IMG/VR virus record: IMGVR_UViG_3300027970_000143
Span: 1 to 23,892 of that record
Direction: 5' to 3' (one strand)
Source: a virus
DNA: 23,892 bases
The notes beneath the pieces were generated by a model. That model saw only the letters and a list, made by a program, of their open reading frames with translations, had not been told where the DNA came from and ran no database searches. The stretch's first letter is position 1. Each line of letters begins with the position of its first letter. Of this stretch, positions 22,443 to 23,892 are shown in pieces. Position numbers and translations under genes: made by a program.

Positions 22443-23744
22443 AAAGCCCCATCACCTCCACCAACACCTGACCCTTATAAGACTGCTGCTGCGCAACAAA
22501 TGGCAAATGTTGAGGTCGCGTTCGCGAACACTGTTCTGTCAAACGCTGACGAGGTGCGCCCAGACGGCGGCGTTACCTTCGAGCAGATGCCAGGGGATTA
22601 TGCGACTAACACATACGATGCGAACGGTGCCATCACCGGCACGCGCTATATTAAGCGTTGGAAGAAGACGACTTCGCTTGTCCCGAAAGCTCAAGACAGC
22701 TTCGACAAGCAATTGGATATTTCGCTGGAGTCCAACGAGTACGCGCTACAGCAAATTCGGACGCTGAACGACCTCGTGACGCAGCGGTTGTCTTTGGCTT
22801 CGCTTCCGGCTCACAGGGCTTCGCCTGTTGCGCCAACGCTGAACCTGACCGGGCCTGATGCCGGGACGTTCCCCGTTGAGACGATTGGTGCGGCTGACCT
22901 GACGGCACACATCACGGCGACGCGCGATGCGATCCTGGAGCGGCTAGAATACCAGTACACGATTGACCACGATGCGGCTGTGGCGTCTCTTGCAAACCAA
23001 GGGCTTTTCCCCGGCATGGTCGCCTATGACCGGGCCATGCTGGCAATCGACCGCAAGAACAACGATGCGCGGCTGCAAGCGTTCTTGGTTGCCCAGCAAG
23101 AGCAGACCCGGATTGTACAACTTGAGGGCATGAAAGGCGAGTTTGCGAACGGGGTTTCAGACAAGAAATTTCAACGCCAAGTGCTGATATTCCAGTTCCG
23201 CAATATGGCACAGGTTCAGCAGCTTTCGGTTCTTGTCGAGGCCGCGAACTACGTCAACACGCTACGGCAACAGCAGTTGCAGGAACTGATTGTTGAGCGC
23301 ACACAGCCGATGAACGAGATCGGTGCGCTTGTGCATGGTGGTCAAATTCAGGTTCCGCAGTTCCAGTCGTTTAAAGCTGGCACCATCGCTCAGACGCCGG
23401 TTGCCGAAAGTGTTTACCGCTCCGCTGAAATGGACATGCAGAAGTGGCAAATGAAGGTTCAGCAGCAACAGTCGATGATGGGCGGGCTGATGGGCTTGGC
23501 GGGGAACCTGATTTCGCTTCCGATGATGATGAGCGACCGGCGCTTGAAGGCTGACATTGTTCATCTGTTGGACGATGCGCGTGGCTTTGGCTGGTACGCT
23601 TGGCGGTATGTCTGGGATGCGCCATCTGTTCGCCGGGTTGGGGTCATGGCGCAAGAGTTGGCACGGGTCATGCCTGAGGCTGTTGCGCTTATGCCGAACG
23701 GGTTCCTTGCGGTTGATTATGCTGCGGTAAACGGCCCCCATTGA
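22440..23744 (+). CDS. Tail protein with C-terminal S74 auto-processing chaperone domain
   Basis: The frame from 22440 gives 434 residues; from the ATG at 22500 it gives 414. The first option includes IKAPSPPPTPDPYKTAAAQQ, the Pro-rich lead-in usually found at the N-terminus of this podovirus tail family, and it follows AGGAGG. The middle contains ADEVRPDGGVTFEQMPGDY, then helices and a Gln-rich coiled coil. The C-terminus (about 365-430 in the longer form) is a Peptidase_S74 intramolecular chaperone: SDRRLKADI, then RRVGVMAQELARVMPEAV and FLAVDYAAV. In homologs this domain helps trimerise the fibre and then cleaves itself off. It may be a tail needle, spike or fibre component. Confidence 0.85.
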   Translation: MKAPSPPPTPDPYKTAAAQQMANVEVAFANTVLSNADEVRPDGGVTFEQMPGDYATNTYDANGAITGTRYIKRWKKTTSLVPKAQDSFDKQLDISLESNEYALQQIRTLNDLVTQRLSLASLPAHRASPVAPTLNLTGPDAGTFPVETIGAADLTAHITATRDAILERLEYQYTIDHDAAVASLANQGLFPGMVAYDRAMLAIDRKNNDARLQAFLVAQQEQTRIVQLEGMKGEFANGVSDKKFQRQVLIFQFRNMAQVQQLSVLVEAANYVNTLRQQQLQELIVERTQPMNEIGALVHGGQIQVPQFQSFKAGTIAQTPVAESVYRSAEMDMQKWQMKVQQQQSMMGGLMGLAGNLISLPMMMSDRRLKADIVHLLDDARGFGWYAWRYVWDAPSVRRVGVMAQELARVMPEAVALMPNGFLAVDYAAVNGPH

Positions 23745-23783
23745 CGCGAAAACGATTGCGTGCGCGATTCGGTGTAAGTATTG

Positions 23784-23891
23784 TTATTTGCAGGGGTAAC
23801 TGCTTTCGAGCGCAGCGATAACTAGGCCCGAAAACGACATGGTTTTCATCTCCTCGTTGCCGGGTTCGTTCATGGTCTTAACCATGTAGGC
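23784..23891 (-). CDS. Possible end of a minus-strand gene cut by the window edge
   Basis: On the minus strand a frame open to the right edge reads AYMVKTMNEPGNEEMKTM and ends SSYPCK before TAA at 23786-23784. GAGGAG lies 9 bases before an internal ATG, so it could also be a tiny self-contained frame. The length is too short to judge. The rest of 23745-23892 shows no plus-strand gene. Confidence 0.22.
   Translation of the reverse strand, partial: AYMVKTMNEPGNEEMKTMSFSGLVIAALESSYPCK
23871..23886. repeat. Perfect inverted repeat near right edge
   Basis: CATGGT (23871-23876) and ACCATG (23881-23886) flank a CTTA spacer. A second small one, GAAAAC/GTTTTC, lies at 23830-23847. They may form hairpins or an operator ahead of whatever follows the window. 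Confidence 0.35.
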
Positions 23892-23892
23892 A

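Noticed and set aside
1-23892. tRNA genes, CRISPR arrays, insertion sequences, integrase or attachment sites
   Set aside because: None seen by reading both strands. Small or divergent tRNAs could be missed without a folding search.

Overview
The window is a contiguous piece of a double-stranded DNA tailed-phage genome (free phage or prophage), almost all of it transcribed left to right. The host is probably an alphaproteobacterium. I infer this from the moderately high GC, codon use and general look of the proteins, not from any marker gene, so the host call is tentative. The order terminase small subunit, terminase large subunit, portal, scaffold, coat, gp4-like adaptor, gp10-like propeller protein and S74-domain tail protein resembles P22-type podoviruses, so a short-tailed virion is likely. 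I saw no integrase, repressor, tRNA or CRISPR array.

Layout. Bases 1-4157 are the replication and early cluster: the 3' end of a DnaB-type helicase, a replication organiser carrying an internal HNH nuclease domain, a short C5-methyltransferase-like protein, a truncated second methyltransferase and many very small proteins. Bases 4191-5391 hold a NusG-like antiterminator, a tiny ORF and an HNH-AP2 endonuclease. Two strong hairpins with T-runs follow (5397-5544) and separate this block from the rest. Bases 5621-8150 hold small membrane and unknown proteins, including a 367-residue coiled-coil membrane protein. Bases 8264-17000 hold packaging and head genes. Bases 16999-23744 hold tail genes: the propeller protein, a small HExxH protein, a GNAT acetyltransferase, a long HExxH virion protein interrupted by an in-frame amber codon, an antisense HNH endonuclease with three helix-turn-helix units, and an S74-domain tail protein.

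Genes are tightly packed. Many junctions are 4-base NTGA overlaps in which an ATG, GTG or TTG start shares bases with the previous TGA, so translational coupling is probably the rule. Several starts below were chosen on that basis.

The least ordinary signals are: (i) a dispersed interrupted palindrome GCCANTGGC, often in tandem, across many late genes and in at least two reading frames; (ii) clustered GTTAC/GTAAC repeats and palindromes inside the replication organiser gene on both sides of its HNH domain, a candidate origin; (iii) an in-frame amber codon in the long virion protein; (iv) an apparent ATC start behind a perfect Shine-Dalgarno on the tail protein; (v) an HExxH / GNAT / HExxH enzyme group inside the tail module.
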